This document shows positions 44,302-52,939 of a DNA stretch of 64,000 bases, in pieces. Position numbers and translations under genes: made by a program. Numbering within the stretch: the first letter of the stretch is position 1; every line of letters starts with the position of its first letter. The notes under the pieces were generated by a model. The model made no database searches. It saw only the letters and a program-made list of their open reading frames with translations, and had not been told where the DNA came from. This DNA comes from DATCLS01 sp036563805 (GTDB lineage: Bacteria > Actinomycetota > Acidimicrobiia > Acidimicrobiales > VFJN01): positions 62,001-126,000 of the forward strand of contig DATCLS010000049.1 in NCBI GenBank assembly GCA_036563805.1, in the 5' to 3' direction.

Positions 44302-45261
44302 GTGACGGCGACCTCCCCGCACGACGTCGGGGTCGCCCCCGCCGAGCCCGACGACGGCACGGGCCCGGGCGGCGCGCGGCGCGGCGGCCTGGCGGCCGGC
44401 CTGCTGCGCCTGGCCCGCCCCAAGCAGTGGGCCAAGAACGTGCTGGTGTTCGCCGCCCCCGGGGCGGCGGGTGTGCTCGACAACGGCCAGTTCTTCCTCG
44501 ACTCGATCGTCGCCTTCGTGGGCTTCTGCCTGGCGGCCTCGGGCACCTACTTCATCAACGACGCACGCGACGTCGAGGCCGACCGCCTCCACCCCACCAA
44601 GCGCCGCCGGCCGGTGGCGGCCGGCGTCGTGCCGGTCCCGGTCGCCTACGCCGGCGGCGTGGCGCTGATCGCCGGGGCGGTGGCCCTGTCGTTCGCGGCC
44701 AGCGGGGCGCTGGCGCTCACGGTCCTCGGCTACGTGGCGCTGACCACCGCCTACTCGACCGTGCTCAAGCAGGTGGCGGTCGTCGACCTGGTGGCGGTGG
44801 CCGCCGGCTTCGTGCTGCGGGCCGTGGCCGGGGCGGCGGCGACCGACGTCCCGATCTCCGACTGGTTCTTCATCGTCACCAGCTTCGGGTCGCTGTTCAT
44901 GGTGTCGGGCAAGCGGGCCGCCGAGGCCAGCGAGATGGGCGACGGCGCCTCGGGCTTCCGCTCGGTGCTCGGGGCCTACAGCGCCAGCTACACGGCGTAC
45001 CTGCGGTCCGTGACCTCCGGCGCGGTGCTGGTCGCCTACTGCCTGTGGGCGTTCGAGAAGCAGGACCTGTCCACGGCGGAGATCCCCTGGTACCAGTTCT
45101 CGATCCTGCCGTTCGTGATGGCGGTGCTGCGGTACGCGCTCGTGCTCGACCAGGGGACGAAGGGCTCGGCGCCGGAGGACATCGTGCTCGGCGACCGGGC
45201 CCTGCAGATCATCGGCGTGGCGTGGGCGGTCGTGTTCGGAATAGGGGTCTACACGGCATGA
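44302..45261 (+). CDS. ubiA: Polyprenyl-phosphate phosphoribosyltransferase, UbiA family
   Basis: 319 residues from GTG 44302, about nine membrane helices. LARPKQWAKNVLVFAAP, the first aspartate-rich motif NDARDVEADRLHPTKRRRPVA and LFMVSGKRAAEASE match the decaprenyl-phosphate 5-phosphoribosyltransferase Rv3806c. It uses PRPP and polyprenyl phosphate to start polyprenyl-phospho-arabinose synthesis. The dephosphorylating enzyme of the pathway is not adjacent. Coupled to dprE1 by ATGA. Confidence 0.93.
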   Translation: MTATSPHDVGVAPAEPDDGTGPGGARRGGLAAGLLRLARPKQWAKNVLVFAAPGAAGVLDNGQFFLDSIVAFVGFCLAASGTYFINDARDVEADRLHPTKRRRPVAAGVVPVPVAYAGGVALIAGAVALSFAASGALALTVLGYVALTTAYSTVLKQVAVVDLVAVAAGFVLRAVAGAAATDVPISDWFFIVTSFGSLFMVSGKRAAEASEMGDGASGFRSVLGAYSASYTAYLRSVTSGAVLVAYCLWAFEKQDLSTAEIPWYQFSILPFVMAVLRYALVLDQGTKGSAPEDIVLGDRALQIIGVAWAVVFGIGVYTA

Positions 45262-46727
45262 CTGGCGGCAGCGTGACGGACGGCGGGGCGCCGGGCGGCG
45301 GCCGCGCCGGCAGCGGCGCGACCCGGTCCCGCGGCCCGGGCGGCGACGACGTCGACCCCGACGCCCGGCTCGAGCTGGTCAGCGGCTGGGGCCGCACCCC
45401 CGTGTCGGCCAGCCGGGTCGTGCGGCCCGAGACCCGCGACGAGCTGGCGTCGGCCGGCAAGCGGGCCGGCCCCCGCGGCTACATCCCCCGGGGGCTGGGC
45501 CGGGCCTACGGCGACTCGGCCATGAACGCCGGGGGCACGGTCGTCGTGTCGACCGGCGTGTCCGGCCTGCTCGAGCTCGACGAGGAGACCGGCCTGGCCC
45601 GGGTGCTGGCCGGCACGTCGCTCGACGCCCTGATGCGCGAGGTCGTGCCCCGCGGATGGTTCGTCCCGGTCACACCGGGCACCCGGTTCGTGACCGTGGG
45701 CGGGGCCATCGCCGCCGACGTCCACGGCAAGGACCACCACGCCAGCGGCTGCTTCGGCCAGCACGTCCGCTCGATGGTGCTCGCCCTGCCCGACGGCACG
45801 TGCCTGACCCTCACGCCCGAGACCCACCCCGAGGAGTTCTGGGCCACCTGCGGCGGCATGGGCCTGACCGGCACGATCGTCGAGGCGACGATCGCCCTCT
45901 ACCCCATCGAGACCAGCCTGCTGCTGGTCGACAGCGACCGGGCGCCCGATCTCGACGCCGCGCTGGCCCTCCTGTCCGAGGGGGGCGACCACCACCGCTA
46001 CTCGGTGGCGTGGGTCGACCTGCTGGCCGGGGGCCGCCACCTGGGCCGGTCGGTGCTCACCCAGGGCAACTTCGCCCCGCTCGACGCCCTGCCCGCCGGG
46101 CACCCGCACCGGGCCGACCCGCTCGCCTACAAGCCGCTCGAGCCGCTGCCCACCCCCCCGCTGCCGTCGGGCGTGATCAACCGGCTGACCATGCGGGCGT
46201 TCAACGAGCTGTGGTTCCGCAAGGCGCCCCGCCGGCGCCGCGACGAGCTGCAGTCGATCGGCAAGTTCTTCTATCCGCTCGACATGGCGGCCAACTGGAA
46301 CCGCATGTACGGGCGGCAGGGCTTCCTGCAGTGGCAGTTCCTGATCCCGTTCGGGGCCGAGGACACGCTGCGCGAGATCCTCGAGGCGCTGGCCGCCAGC
46401 ACCGACGCGCCGAGCGCGCTAACCGTGCTCAAGTACTTCGGCGAGGCCGATCCCGGGCCGCTGTCGTTCCCGGGCCCGGGGTGGACGTTCGCCCTCGACG
46501 TGCCGGGCGGCGCCCGGGGCGGCTTGGGCGAGCTGCTCGACCGGCTCGACCGGCGGGTGGCCGACGCCGGCGGCCGGCTCTACTTCGCCAAGGAGAGCCG
46601 GATGCGGCCCGAGCTGGTGCCGGTCATGTACCCGCGGCTGGACGAGTGGCGCGCGGTGCGCGACCGGCTGGACCCCGACCGCCAGCTGGTCAGCGACCTC
46701 GCCCGGCGCCTCCGCCTCGTCGTCTGA
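45258..46727 (+). CDS. dprE1: Decaprenylphosphoryl-ribose 2'-oxidase (DprE1-like)
   Basis: 489 residues from ATG 45258. VAO/PCMH-type FAD domain: RGLGRAYGDSAMNAGGTVV, then TPGTRFVTVGGAIAADVHGK with DHHASGCFGQHV around the flavin, and GLTGTIVEATIALYPI. The substrate domain includes FYPLDMAANWNRMYGRQGFL and LYFAKESRMRPE. It oxidises the ribose C2' of polyprenyl-phospho-ribose. In GWTFALDVP, Ala412 takes the place of Cys387, the residue hit covalently by benzothiazinones in M. tuberculosis. An N-terminal Gly-rich extension (1-30) is probably disordered. Confidence 0.94.
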   Translation: MTGGSVTDGGAPGGGRAGSGATRSRGPGGDDVDPDARLELVSGWGRTPVSASRVVRPETRDELASAGKRAGPRGYIPRGLGRAYGDSAMNAGGTVVVSTGVSGLLELDEETGLARVLAGTSLDALMREVVPRGWFVPVTPGTRFVTVGGAIAADVHGKDHHASGCFGQHVRSMVLALPDGTCLTLTPETHPEEFWATCGGMGLTGTIVEATIALYPIETSLLLVDSDRAPDLDAALALLSEGGDHHRYSVAWVDLLAGGRHLGRSVLTQGNFAPLDALPAGHPHRADPLAYKPLEPLPTPPLPSGVINRLTMRAFNELWFRKAPRRRRDELQSIGKFFYPLDMAANWNRMYGRQGFLQWQFLIPFGAEDTLREILEALAASTDAPSALTVLKYFGEADPGPLSFPGPGWTFALDVPGGARGGLGELLDRLDRRVADAGGRLYFAKESRMRPELVPVMYPRLDEWRAVRDRLDPDRQLVSDLARRLRLVV

Positions 46728-46745
46728 GCCGCCGGCCGGCCGGTC

Positions 46746-46762
46746 GCCCCGGCCGCCGGGGC
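46746..46762. terminator. Possible short hairpin between dprE1 and GntR gene
   Basis: GCCCCGG-CCG-CCGGGGC, a 7-base stem between convergent genes, without T-run. Weak evidence. Confidence 0.35.
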
Positions 46763-46798
46763 CACCGGCGGGGCGGACCCTCGGGCTCGGCCCGGGCG

Positions 46799-47590
46799 CT
46801 ACCGCGACCCGACGCGGGTGGCCTGGACGATCTCGCCGTGGCCGAGCAGCGGGTGCTCGTAGCGGCCCGACAGGTGCTCGCGGTCGAGCCGCTCGGCCCG
46901 CGCCGCGTCGCCGGCCCGGATGGCGGCGCACAGGGCCCGGTGGTCGTCGAGCGCCTGCTCGCGCTGCGCCCGGTCCTCGATCGTGGCGGTGCGCCGGTCG
47001 CCGTCCCCCTGCTCGGTCACCTGCCCCGACCAGATGGTCTCGACCGCGCCGACGACCACGATGAGCGTCTCGTTGCCGCATGAGGCGACCAGCCGCTCGT
47101 GGAACGCCCGGGCGGCGCGGGCGAACGTCTCGGGGGCGTCGAGGCTGGCGGCGGCGTCGGCCACCGCGGCCTCGAGCCCGGGCAGCACGGCCGTCTCCCG
47201 GTCGGGCCGCTCGGCGCAGGCGGCGGCGCACGAGGGCTCGAGGCGGCCGATGGCCCGGCTCACGTCGTCGAGCGCGGTGCGTCGGTGCTCGAGGACCATG
47301 GCCAGCATGTAGGCGGCCTTCTCGGGCCGCGGGGCGTGGACGATGGCGCCGCCGAGCTTGCCCCGCTGGACGGTGACCAGGCCCTCGGTCTCGAGGATGC
47401 GCAGGCCCTCGCGGACCGACGGCGAGCTAACCCCGAACTCCTCCAGCAGCTCGGTCTGGGTGGGCAGGAGCGAGCCGTCCGCCACCTCGCCCGACAGGAT
47501 GCGCGAGCGCAGGGTGTCGGCGACCACGTCGGCCAGCCGGGGGTGCCGGACCTGGGCGCGTGCGGGCTGACGCGTCTGGTGCTCGTCCAA
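46799..47590 (-). CDS. GntR/FadR family regulator with FCD domain
   Basis: 263 residues assuming TTG start at 47590. Winged helix about 20-85 (ADVVADTLRSRILSGEVADG, LLPTQTELLEEFGVSSPSVR, EGLRILETEGLVTVQRGKLG). The FCD ligand domain (about 100-245) has FARAARAFHERLVASCGNET and DDHRALCAAIRAGDAARAER, supplying Asp/His metal-site residues. It probably responds to an organic acid or acyl compound. Target unknown; the neighbouring rhamnose operon and dpr genes are candidates by position only. TACTTT lies 6 bases before TTG. Confidence 0.85.
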   Translation of the reverse strand: MDEHQTRQPARAQVRHPRLADVVADTLRSRILSGEVADGSLLPTQTELLEEFGVSSPSVREGLRILETEGLVTVQRGKLGGAIVHAPRPEKAAYMLAMVLEHRRTALDDVSRAIGRLEPSCAAACAERPDRETAVLPGLEAAVADAAASLDAPETFARAARAFHERLVASCGNETLIVVVGAVETIWSGQVTEQGDGDRRTATIEDRAQREQALDDHRALCAAIRAGDAARAERLDREHLSGRYEHPLLGHGEIVQATRVGSR

Positions 47591-47596
47591 GGACCC

Positions 47597-47602
47597 AAAG
47601 TA
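47597..47602 (-). promoter_or_regulatory. Predicted -10 for a leaderless TTG start
   Basis: Reverse-strand TACTTT, 6 bases before TTG 47590. There is no ATG/GTG near the homology start, so the pattern supports TTG as start codon. Confidence 0.45.
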
Positions 47603-47700
47603 ATACCAGTCACCCGCCGCCGACCCGGATCCCGCCCCGATCCCCCGCGACCCCGCCGGTCCCGTCCCCGATCCCGGCCCGGGGCGAGCCGGCACCCGGG

Positions 47701-48552
47701 TCAGGCCGTGAGCTTGCGGACCAGGCGGTCGAGGCTCTCGCGGTAGTGGGGCAGGAGCTCCATCCCGCTCAGCCGCAGGGCGGCGTTGTCGAGCACCGAG
47801 TTGGCCGGCCGGGGCGCGGGCCGGGGCGGGTCGAGCTCCTCGGTCTTGATCGGGCGCACCTTGCCGGGGTCGTACCCGGCCGACTCCAGCACGTCCCGCA
47901 CGAACTCGTACCAGGTGACCGCCCCCTGGTTGGTGACGTGGAAGACGCCCGGCAGCCGGCTGGCCACCAGCCGCCGCAGGGCGGGGGCCAGGTCGGCGGT
48001 GAAGGTCGGGGACCCCCGCTGGTCGTCGACGAACGCCAGCTCGGGCCGGTCGGCCAGCTTGAGCACGGTCTTGACCATGTTGTGGCCGTGCTCGCCCATG
48101 ACCCACGAGACCCGCACGACCGCGCTGCCGGGCGCGCCGGTCAGGGCCTCGACCTCGCCGGCCCACTTCGACCGGCCGTAGACCGACTGGGGGTTGGGCC
48201 GGTCCCATTCGTCGTAGGGGTCGGGCTTGGTGCCGTCGAACACGTAGTCGGTCGACACGTACAGCAGGTGGGCGCCGGCGCGCCGGCAGGCCTCGGCCAC
48301 GTGGCGGGTGCCGAGCGCGTTGACCCGCAGGGCCCGGTCGGGGTCGCTCTCGCAGGCGTCGACCGCGGTCCAGGCGCCCGCGTGGATCACCACGTCGGGG
48401 GCGGTCGAACAGATGGCGCCGAACGCGGCGTCGCGGTCGCTGACGTCGAGGGCGGTGCGGGGCGCGGCGATCACCTCGTCGCCGGCCGCCTCGCACGTGG
48501 CCACGAGGTCGTGGCCGAGCTGGCCTCCGGCGCCCGTGATCAGGACCTTCAC
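47701..48552 (-). CDS. rmlD: dTDP-4-dehydrorhamnose reductase
   Basis: 283 residues, GTG 48552 overlapping the rmlB stop by 4 bases. VLITGAGGQLGHDLVATCEA binds NADPH; HAGAWTAVDACESDPD, STDYVFDGTKPDPYDEWD and SVYGRSKWAGE (YxxxK) define RmlD. It gives dTDP-L-rhamnose as the last step. Final gene of the ACD-LCP-rmlACBD operon. Confidence 0.95.
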   Translation of the reverse strand: MKVLITGAGGQLGHDLVATCEAAGDEVIAAPRTALDVSDRDAAFGAICSTAPDVVIHAGAWTAVDACESDPDRALRVNALGTRHVAEACRRAGAHLLYVSTDYVFDGTKPDPYDEWDRPNPQSVYGRSKWAGEVEALTGAPGSAVVRVSWVMGEHGHNMVKTVLKLADRPELAFVDDQRGSPTFTADLAPALRRLVASRLPGVFHVTNQGAVTWYEFVRDVLESAGYDPGKVRPIKTEELDPPRPAPRPANSVLDNAALRLSGMELLPHYRESLDRLVRKLTA

Positions 48553-49526
48553 CGGTGCAGCCCCGCCCGCTCCTTCAGCGGCCGCCACCACCACTCGTTG
48601 GCGCGGTACCAGGCGACCGTCTCCTCCAGCGCCTCGTCGAGCGTGCGCTTCTTGCGCCACCCGAGCGCGGTGATCTTGGTGATGTCGACCGAGTAGCGGC
48701 GGTCGTGGCCGGGCCGGTCGGCCACGTACTCGACCATCTCCTCGCCCACGCCGAAGATGGCCAACAGCTTGTCGACCAGCACGCGGTTGGGCGTCTCGTT
48801 GCCGGCGCCGATGTTGTAGATCTCGCCCGGCTCGCCCTTGTCGAGCACGAGGAGCACCGCGTCGCAGTGGTCGTCGACGTGGAGCCAGTCGCGCTCGTTG
48901 AGGCCGTCGCCGTAGAGCGGGACGGGCTTGCCGTCGATGAGGTTGGTCGTGAACAGCGGGATGACCTTCTCCGGGAACTGGTAGGGCCCGAAGTTGTTGG
49001 TGCACCGGGTCACGGTCACGGGCAGGCCGAAGGTGTGGTGGTACGAGAGGGCGATGAGGTCGGAGCCGGCCTTCGACGCCGAGTAGGGCGAACGCGGCTC
49101 CAGCGGGTCGCTCTCCTTCGACGAGCCCTGCTCGACCGAGCCGTACACCTCGTCGGTGCCGATGTGGATCACCCGCTCGACGCCGAGGCGCCGGGCCGTG
49201 TCCATCACCACGTTGGTGCCGAAGCAGTTGGTGTGGACGAAGTCGTCGGGGCCGAGGATCGACCGGTCGACGTGGCTCTCGGCCGCGAAGTGCACGACCG
49301 TGTCGTGGCCGGCCATCGCCTCTTCCAGCGTGCCCGGGTCGCAGATGTTGCCCTTGACGAACCGATAGCGGGGGTTGTCGTCGACGTCGCGCAGCGTGGA
49401 CAGGTTGCCGGCGTAGGTGAGGGCGTCGTAGACCGTCACCTGGTCGTCGGTCTTGGCCAGCACGGACCGCACGTAGTTGGAGCCGATGAAGCCGGCCCCG
49501 CCGGTGACGAACTGGCGGCGGCTCAC
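48549..49526 (-). CDS. rmlB: dTDP-glucose 4,6-dehydratase
   Basis: 325 residues, GTG 49526 overlapping the rmlC stop by 4 bases. VTGGAGFIGSNYVRSVL, HFAAESHVDRSI, the catalytic Asp-Glu in GTDEVYGSV, SPYSASKAGSD (YxxxK) and TNNFGPYQFPEK are all present. It converts dTDP-glucose to the 4-keto-6-deoxy sugar. Confidence 0.96.
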   Translation of the reverse strand: MSRRQFVTGGAGFIGSNYVRSVLAKTDDQVTVYDALTYAGNLSTLRDVDDNPRYRFVKGNICDPGTLEEAMAGHDTVVHFAAESHVDRSILGPDDFVHTNCFGTNVVMDTARRLGVERVIHIGTDEVYGSVEQGSSKESDPLEPRSPYSASKAGSDLIALSYHHTFGLPVTVTRCTNNFGPYQFPEKVIPLFTTNLIDGKPVPLYGDGLNERDWLHVDDHCDAVLLVLDKGEPGEIYNIGAGNETPNRVLVDKLLAIFGVGEEMVEYVADRPGHDRRYSVDITKITALGWRKKRTLDEALEETVAWYRANEWWWRPLKERAGLHR

Positions 49527-50098
49527 GTCCGCAGCTCCGCGTGGGGCCGGCGGTCGGCGGGCAGGTCGGCCCGCCGGGGGTTCTTCTGGTCGCGGGCCGA
49601 GAGCACCGGGTCGGTGACGCCCCAGTCGGCCCCGATCTCGGGATCGTCCCAGGCCACGCCCAGCTCGTCGGCGGGGTTGTAGTAGCCGTCGACCAGGTAG
49701 GTGATCGTCATGTCGGTCAGCGCTGCGAACCCGTGGGCCACGCCGGGCGGGATGTAGATGCCCCGGTGGTCGTGCTCGACGCCGGGGGTGCCCGGCTCAC
49801 TGCCCAGGTCGATCGTGAGCGTACGGCCGTCGGTGGGCGACCCCACCCGCAGGTCGTGGAGCACGACCCGGGCCCGCCCGAAGGGCACGTACCAGTAGTC
49901 GGCCTGGTGCAGGTGGTAGTGCAGGCCGACCACCGCCCCGGCCCGGCGGTCGCCCCGGTTGCCCTGGATCATCTCGCGGCCCGACGGGAACCACTGGCGC
50001 CGGTAGGTCTCGATGAAGATCCCCCGCTCGTCGCCGTGGATGTCGGGCTCGACGACGTAGACGCCCTCGATCTCGTCGGACGGGACGATGGTTGCCAC
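49523..50098 (-). CDS. rmlC: dTDP-4-dehydrorhamnose 3,5-epimerase
   Basis: 191 residues, GTG 50098 with AAGGAG 6 bases upstream. It is a double-stranded beta-helix: HGDERGIFIETYRRQWFP, VVGLHYHLHQADYWYVPFGR (catalytic His region), YIPPGVAHGFAALTDM and VDGYYNPADELGVAWDDPEI. The HYHLHQADYW stretch departs from the common RGLHxQ form, so substrate preference may differ slightly, but the position in the rml operon fixes the role. Confidence 0.9.
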   Translation of the reverse strand: MATIVPSDEIEGVYVVEPDIHGDERGIFIETYRRQWFPSGREMIQGNRGDRRAGAVVGLHYHLHQADYWYVPFGRARVVLHDLRVGSPTDGRTLTIDLGSEPGTPGVEHDHRGIYIPPGVAHGFAALTDMTITYLVDGYYNPADELGVAWDDPEIGADWGVTDPVLSARDQKNPRRADLPADRRPHAELRT

Positions 50099-50176
50099 TC
50101 GCGCTCCTTGTCCTCGTGGGGGTTCGTCCGCTGGCGTGCGCTGGCGTGCTTCGCTGTGCTCTGGCGTGCCGCCGCC

Positions 50177-51289
50177 CTAGTGGAGCTCGACGACCGAGTC
50201 GTCGCCGAGCATCAGCCGCAGGGCCCGGGGGCGGCGCTCGGAGCGCGTCACCTCGACGTCGCGGCCGATCAGGCTGTCGGTGAGCCGGGGCACGTCGACG
50301 ATGCGGCTGCGGGCCAGCACCACCGAGTGCTCGAGCTCGGAGTCGACGATCTCGCAGTCGGCTGCGATCGAGCTGAACGGCCCCACGTAGCTGTTCTCGA
50401 TGCGGGCGCCCGTGCCGATCACGGCCGGGCCCAGGATGCGGCTGTTGACGATCTCGGCCCCCGCCTCGACGACGACCCGGCCCTCGATGGACGAGGCGGC
50501 GTCGACCTGGCCCTCGACCTGCGCCTCGATGGTCTCGAGGACCAGCCGGTTGCACTGCAGCAGCGGATCCTTCTTGCCGGTGTCGATCCACCAGCCGTCG
50601 AGCACGTCGTGGTCGACCCGGCGGCCGCTGTCGATCAGCCACTGGATGGCGTCGGTGATCTCCAGCTCGTCGCGCCAGGACGGCTCGATGGCCCGCACGG
50701 CCTCGTGCACGTGCTGGTCGAACAGGTACACGCCCACGAGCGCCAGGTTGGACGGTGGGTCGCTCGGCTTCTCGACCAGCCGGATCACCTCGCCGTCGTT
50801 GCCGATCTCGGCCACGCCGAACTGACGGGGGTCGTCGACGGGCGCCAGCAGGATCTGGGCAGCGGGCGCCGGCGTCGGCTCCTCGCCCAGGCGGGGCGCG
50901 GTGGCCCGGGCCTTGGCGGCCTCGAACCGCTCGGTGAACTCGACCAGCCCCTGCTGGAGCATGTTGTCGCCCAGGTACATGACGAAGTCGTCGTCGCCCA
51001 GGAAGTCGCGGGAGATCAGCACGCAGTGGGCGAGACCCCGGGGGGCGTCCTGCTCGATGTAGGTGATGTCGATGCCCCACCGGCTGCCGTCGCCGACGGC
51101 CTCGACGATCTCGCCGGCCCCGGCCCCCCCGATGACGATGCCGATCTCCTTGATGCCGGCCTCGACCATGTCCTCGACGCCGTAGAAGAGGATCGGCTTG
51201 TTGGCGATCGGGACGAGCTGCTTGGCGCTCGTGTGGGTGATGGGCCGGAGGCGCGTGCCGGTGCCGCCGGCGAGGATGAGACCTTTCAC
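50177..51289 (-). CDS. rmlA: Glucose-1-phosphate thymidylyltransferase, long form
   Basis: 370 residues from GTG 51289. Signature GGTGTRLRPITHTSAKQLVP; YLGDNMLQQGL and DGWWIDTGKKDPLLQCNRLV follow, and the C-terminal 120 residues are a left-handed beta-helix with hexapeptides (GPAVIGTGARIENSYVGP). This is the long RmlA type with an insert in the middle (about 125-140, EEPTPAPAA). It makes dTDP-glucose, the entry to rmlC-B-D. It follows the LCP gene by 21 bases. Confidence 0.9.
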   Translation of the reverse strand: MKGLILAGGTGTRLRPITHTSAKQLVPIANKPILFYGVEDMVEAGIKEIGIVIGGAGAGEIVEAVGDGSRWGIDITYIEQDAPRGLAHCVLISRDFLGDDDFVMYLGDNMLQQGLVEFTERFEAAKARATAPRLGEEPTPAPAAQILLAPVDDPRQFGVAEIGNDGEVIRLVEKPSDPPSNLALVGVYLFDQHVHEAVRAIEPSWRDELEITDAIQWLIDSGRRVDHDVLDGWWIDTGKKDPLLQCNRLVLETIEAQVEGQVDAASSIEGRVVVEAGAEIVNSRILGPAVIGTGARIENSYVGPFSSIAADCEIVDSELEHSVVLARSRIVDVPRLTDSLIGRDVEVTRSERRPRALRLMLGDDSVVELH

Positions 51290-51310
51290 GGACCCGCCAT
51301 TGTTGCAGCC

Positions 51311-52939
51311 TCAGCAGGAGCGGGCCGCAGCGTCGGTCGTGGTCGTGGTCTCGCGGGACCCGCTGGTGCCCGACCCGGCGTCGGAGCCGGTGGTCGTGGT
51401 CAGGTCGCTGGACGGCGGCAGCGACGACGTCGTGGCCGTCTCGGACAGCGGGGTCGTGGTGGTCGTGGACGCCTCCTCGTCCCCGCCGTCGACGGCGCGG
51501 GGCTCGTCGAGCACGCCCGCCCAGTCGGCGCCGGTGACGACGACCACGATCCCGTCGGCGGCGCCGCCGGCCGCGCCGGCCTCGCCCTCGTCCATCTCCT
51601 CCAGGACCGCCCCCGAGGCCAGCCAGCTCTCCACCAGCTCGGCCGCCTCCCGCTGGCCGGCCGGGTAGCGCACGACCGTGCGCTCGTGGTCGAACGTGGC
51701 CGCCTCGCCGGCGCCCGCCACCCCGAAGCCGGCGCCGGCCAGCTCGCCGGCGGCGTCGGAGGCCTGACCGGGCGCCCCCGAGCCGTTCAGGACCTCGAGC
51801 CGGACCGAGGCGGGCGACAGGTCGTCCGCCTCGGTGCCGCCATCCACGCCGTCCTCGCCGTCCTTGTCGTCGCCGCCGGAACCGTCCGCGTCGTCGGCCG
51901 CGCCCGCCCCGCCCCGGAACACGGCCAGGACCGGCTCGGCCTGGGCCTCGAGCAGGCGCAGCACCTGGGCCACGCCCACCCGGTCCTGGACGGTGGGCAC
52001 CGAGTAGCTGACCAGGTCCTCGGGGTCGAACGACCGGAACCGGTTGCCGAGCCGGAAGATGTCGTCGGCGGTCAGCTCGTCGTCGACGGTGATGCCGTCG
52101 AGCCCGACGTCGATCAGCTCGTCGAGGCGACGGGGGTTGCGCGCCCCCCGGTCGATGGCCCGGCTCAGCGCCCGGCGGATGAAGTCCTGCTGGCGCTGGA
52201 TGCGGCCCAGGTCGGAGCGGGGGTCCTCGACCCACTCGCCGTCGATGCGCTCCTCGTAGTGGCGGGACCGCACGTAGGCCAACGCCTGCTCCGGGTCGAG
52301 CGTGACGCAGCCCCGGCTCAGGTTGAGACCGGTCTGGCGGTCGCGGGCCGGGTGGGGCACGTACACGGGCACGCCGTCGACGGCCTCGACCAGGCCCTGG
52401 AACGAGGCGAAGTCGACCTGTACGTAGTGGTGGATGCGGATGCCCAGATACTCGCGGATCGTCCGGATCAGCAGCTGGGGGCCGCCCCGCTCGATCGCCG
52501 TGTTGATCCGCTGGTGGCTGTTGGTGCCCGCGATCGGGACCCACAGGTCACGGGGCAGCGACAGCAGCGCCGCCTGGCGGGACCGGGGGTCGATCCGCAG
52601 GATCATGATCGTGTCCGACCGGCTGAGGTCGTCCCGCCCCCGGCGGACCGGGTCATCCTCGTCCAGCCCGCTGGCGTTGTCGACGCCGACGATCAGGTAG
52701 TTCTCGGGCTCGCCCCCGTCACCCCCGTCGCGATCGTCGAGCACGCCGGTGAGCTCGACCCGGGGCAGGCGCTCGTACTTGCGGTACACGTAGGCCAGGC
52801 CGCCGGCGCTGGCCACCAGGCCGACCATCGTCAGGCAGCCGGCCGCCAACACGAGCCGCTGGCCCCAGGTGCGCCGGGGCTTGTCGGCGTGCCGCCGCCA
52901 CGACCGCCAGAGCCGCTCCGCCCGGGCCACGGGCGTCAC
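51311..52939 (-). CDS. LytR-CpsA-Psr (LCP) family protein with LytR_C domain
   Basis: 542 residues; GTG 52939 overlaps the acyl-CoA dehydrogenase stop by GTGA (GTG 52930 is an alternative). One membrane helix (about 27-48) precedes the LCP domain (about 75-300) with SDTIMILRIDPRSRQAALLS, LPRDLWVPI, the lipid/pyrophosphate-binding Arg/Asp residues in RINTAIERGG and VDFASFQGLVEAVDGV, and RSRHYEERIDGEW. A LytR_C domain lies at about 365-460, then a Thr/Ser-rich tail (STTTTTP, TTTTTDAAARSC) ending in Cys. LCP enzymes ligate polyprenyl-linked glycans to peptidoglycan. The rmlACBD genes follow, implying a rhamnose-containing polymer. Confidence 0.91.
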   Translation of the reverse strand: MTPVARAERLWRSWRRHADKPRRTWGQRLVLAAGCLTMVGLVASAGGLAYVYRKYERLPRVELTGVLDDRDGGDGGEPENYLIVGVDNASGLDEDDPVRRGRDDLSRSDTIMILRIDPRSRQAALLSLPRDLWVPIAGTNSHQRINTAIERGGPQLLIRTIREYLGIRIHHYVQVDFASFQGLVEAVDGVPVYVPHPARDRQTGLNLSRGCVTLDPEQALAYVRSRHYEERIDGEWVEDPRSDLGRIQRQQDFIRRALSRAIDRGARNPRRLDELIDVGLDGITVDDELTADDIFRLGNRFRSFDPEDLVSYSVPTVQDRVGVAQVLRLLEAQAEPVLAVFRGGAGAADDADGSGGDDKDGEDGVDGGTEADDLSPASVRLEVLNGSGAPGQASDAAGELAGAGFGVAGAGEAATFDHERTVVRYPAGQREAAELVESWLASGAVLEEMDEGEAGAAGGAADGIVVVVTGADWAGVLDEPRAVDGGDEEASTTTTTPLSETATTSSLPPSSDLTTTTGSDAGSGTSGSRETTTTTDAAARSC

